Positions 62,250 through 64,000 of a stretch of 64,000 nucleotides of DNA are shown in pieces; positions within the stretch are counted from its first letter, which is position 1, and each line of letters begins with the position of its first letter. A model generated the notes under the pieces. The model saw only the letters and a program-made list of their open reading frames with translations, had not been told where the DNA came from and did not search any database. The stretch lies in the NCBI RefSeq assembly GCF_022179645.1, contig NZ_BPRA01000007.1, positions 1 to 64,000 of the forward strand, in the 5' to 3' direction. The position numbers and the translations under genes are program-made. The stretch comes from Methylobacterium thuringiense (GTDB taxonomy: Bacteria > Pseudomonadota > Alphaproteobacteria > Rhizobiales > Beijerinckiaceae).

Positions 62250-62939
62250 ATGGCCGCACGCGCCATCACCGCCCTGTTCGACGACTACGAGGAGGCCGCC
62301 AAGGCGGTCGACCGGATCGAGGCGGAGGGGGTGCCGCATGCCGACATCGCCATCGTCGCGAGCAACGAAGGCGAGCGCCACCTCGGCCGCCTGCCCCCGG
62401 TCGCTTCGGCCTCCCGGCAGGAGAGCGATGCCGCCGACGGCGCCGGGGCCGGCGCGACGGTCGGCACCGTGCTCGGCGGCGGTGCGGGACTCCTGGCCGG
62501 GCTCGGCCTGCTCGCGATCCCCGGCGTCGGGCCGGTGGTGGCGGCGGGCTGGCTCGTCGCGGCGGTGACCGGGGCCGGCATCGGCGCGGCGGCCGGCGGC
62601 CTGCTCGGTGCGCTCACCGGGGCGGGCCTCAGCCAATCCGACGCCGAGACCTATGCCGAGGGCGTGCGCCGCGGCGGCACGCTGGTCACGGTCCGGGCCG
62701 AGGACGACAGGGCCGACCGCGTGATGAGCCTGTTGCGCAAGAGCGGCTCGATCGACCTCGACGAGCGCGCCCAGGGCTGGCGCGCGCAGGGCTGGACCGG
62801 CGGCACCGTCGGCGCGGCCGCCTCGACGGTGCATGACGTCGCCAGCAGCGATCCCCTGGTTCCCGGAACCGAGCCGAGGCCCGCCACGGATCCGGAGACG
62901 GCCCCTCCGACGCGGCTGCCTCCCGGCGGGATCCGCTGA
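62250..62939 (+). CDS. General-stress-type protein with glycine-zipper membrane region
   Basis: A 229-residue protein. The N-terminal domain (about residues 1-45: ITALFDDYEEAAKAVDRIEAEGVPHADIAIVAS) is like the 17M/YflT general-stress domain. The centre (about 65-130) is a Gly/Ala-rich double hydrophobic region (VGTVLGGGAGLLAGLGLLAI, AAAGGLLGALTGAG), and a second alpha/beta part (GGTLVTVRAEDDRADRVMSLLR) follows. The ATG is preceded by GAGGA. Methylobacterium has several such proteins under stress control. A GGAAC motif upstream (62176-62180) has no good matching -10, so EcfG control is only possible. Confidence 0.7.
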   Translation: MAARAITALFDDYEEAAKAVDRIEAEGVPHADIAIVASNEGERHLGRLPPVASASRQESDAADGAGAGATVGTVLGGGAGLLAGLGLLAIPGVGPVVAAGWLVAAVTGAGIGAAAGGLLGALTGAGLSQSDAETYAEGVRRGGTLVTVRAEDDRADRVMSLLRKSGSIDLDERAQGWRAQGWTGGTVGAAASTVHDVASSDPLVPGTEPRPATDPETAPPTRLPPGGIR

Positions 62940-63037
62940 GGCGACGCCTGCAGGGCCGTTCGCCGCATGCGCGGCGACGCGCAGTCGCGCTTGCCGGCGG
63001 CCGATCGGCCCAAGGCCGAAGTCGGCGACCGTCGGTG

Positions 63038-64000
63038 TTACGTGGTGTACTTGCGAAAGATCACGGCGAGCGCGAAGGCGGCGAGCGAGCCGGCGGCGAT
63101 CAGGGCGATCATCAGCATCCGGCGCGGCTGCGTCGCCGATTCGGCGAGAACCGGCTCGACCACGGTGCTGAAGAACTCGATCTGGCGCGCGGCGACGATG
63201 CGGGCGCGCTCGTTCGCCGAGAGCACCTTGGAGAAGTACTTCTCCGCGTCCATGCGCTCGTTCTCGTAGGCCTCGAACTGCGACATGGCCGCCGAGATCA
63301 CCTTGCGCTTCTCGGGGTCGAGGCTCGTCGTCTCGCGCTCGATCCGCGTGATGTTCTCGTCGAGATTGGCGATCTGCGCTTTCATGTCCTGGATGCGGCG
63401 CGTTTCCGGCGCGAGGTCGCGCAGCGACATCGTGAGCTGGACCTGGAGCTCGATCCGGGCCTTGCGCAGCTCGCCGATGATCTTGAGGTTGGCCTCGTTG
63501 GTCTTGGAGGCGTCGAGCATGCCTTCGCGGTTGCGCAGGTCGCGCATGGCGAAGCGGACCTTGTTCATGCGCTCCTCGGCATGGACGAGTTCGCGCTTGC
63601 TCTCGGCGAGCCCGTCGTTGCGCAGCTTCTGCGAGAGCTCGTTCACCTTGCGCTCGCTCTCCTTCATCACCGCCTGGGTGAGCGCGAGCGATTCGTGCGG
63701 ATCGAAGGCCTCGACGGTCAGGACGACGATGCCCGAGGACGTCTCGATGCTCGTCTTGACCCGGTCGCGCCAGTATTTGACGAGCTTCTCGATCGGCTTG
63801 TCGGCCTTGAAGCGGGACAGCCAGTCGATGCTGTCGCGCGAGAACATCTCGCGCAGCGGCATCATGCCCTCGATCGTCTCGATCATCGGGCGGCTCTCGA
63901 TGTAGTTCGAGGTGATGATCGTGTCCTGGGCGATCATCGCCTTGGGGACGCCGTTGCCGGCGCCGACCTCGTCGGAGGAGGCCTTCTCCGCGCCGCCGAT
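63038..64000 (-). CDS. Capsule polysaccharide export inner-membrane protein, KpsE/CtrB/BexC-like (5' end outside window)
   Basis: The C-terminal part of a polysaccharide co-polymerase. The frame stays open to the window edge, so the N-terminal helix is missing. The visible protein has the periplasmic domain (VPKAMIAQDTIITSNYIESRPMIE, then DSIDWLSRFKADKPIEKLVKYWRDRVKTSIETSSGIVVLTVEAFDP). A long coiled coil spans roughly the next 150 residues. The final membrane helix is MLMIALIAAGSLAAFALAVIF. This is the pattern of KpsE-type subunits that bridge the capsule ABC transporter to the outer-membrane channel. Further capsule genes probably lie beyond the window. Confidence 0.85.
   Translation of the reverse strand: MGGAEKASSDEVGAGNGVPKAMIAQDTIITSNYIESRPMIETIEGMMPLREMFSRDSIDWLSRFKADKPIEKLVKYWRDRVKTSIETSSGIVVLTVEAFDPHESLALTQAVMKESERKVNELSQKLRNDGLAESKRELVHAEERMNKVRFAMRDLRNREGMLDASKTNEANLKIIGELRKARIELQVQLTMSLRDLAPETRRIQDMKAQIANLDENITRIERETTSLDPEKRKVISAAMSQFEAYENERMDAEKYFSKVLSANERARIVAARQIEFFSTVVEPVLAESATQPRRMLMIALIAAGSLAAFALAVIFRKYTT

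Overview
The window is a chromosomal segment of a very GC-rich alphaproteobacterium. Gene content and order point to the Methylobacterium/Methylorubrum group of Rhizobiales. The signs are an etfBA-hbdA acyl-CoA block next to a PduO-type B12 adenosyltransferase, a lysA-DUF4175 pair, tandem flagellins with flbT, the pal-cpoB-tilS-ftsH-glmM order, and many short secreted proteins of the type seen in that genus. This assignment is inference from gene content; no rRNA or other marker gene is present. I saw no tRNA or rRNA gene, no insertion sequence, no prophage and no CRISPR array.

Layout. 1-7.1 kb: the end of lysA, a GAF protein, a large DUF4175 membrane protein, a twin-TM protein, a PagL-like lipid A deacylase and the B12 adenosyltransferase. 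7.4-12.2 kb: a hybrid histidine kinase and a large membrane-anchored alpha/beta hydrolase. 12.3-17.4 kb: etfB, etfA and hbdA, then a quinone oxidoreductase and upp. 17.5-21.0 kb: two near-identical flagellins and FlbT. 21.0-27.2 kb: glgX and otsA (glycogen and trehalose), then a cluster of small membrane-associated stress-type proteins. Promoters resembling the EcfG general-stress consensus lie on both sides of the intergenic region between otsA and that cluster. 27.3-32.6 kb: pxpBC, ribokinase with a divergent GntR regulator, a UV endonuclease and a small serine hydrolase. 32.6-38.3 kb: small exported proteins, a glutathione transferase and an AaeAB-like efflux operon (FUSC, DUF1656, HlyD). 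38.5-42.4 kb: an O-antigen ligase-like polymerase, an acyltransferase and a Tat-exported GH10 glycanase, which probably act on one exopolysaccharide. 42.4-45 kb: outer-membrane beta-barrel proteins. 45.1-51.7 kb: glmM, ftsH, tilS, cpoB and pal. 51.7-55 kb: an orphan Hpt and response regulator, then divergent WcbI and GSCFA proteins. 55-58.2 kb: a two-gene nuclease operon (PD-(D/E)XK-like plus RusA-like), hemC and a HigBA toxin-antitoxin pair. 58.3-64 kb: a second group IV PLP decarboxylase, flhA, a stress-type membrane protein and the end of a KpsE-like capsule export gene.

Most of the window is ordinary core and lineage-specific chromosome. The parts most worth a second look are: the coupled REase-like/RusA-like operon at 55.0-56.1 kb; a strong terminator-like hairpin directly in front of the B12 adenosyltransferase ribosome binding site; the decarboxylase paralogue that lacks the diaminopimelate signature; the paired EcfG-like promoters; and a beta-barrel gene whose middle looks unlike its ends in base composition.
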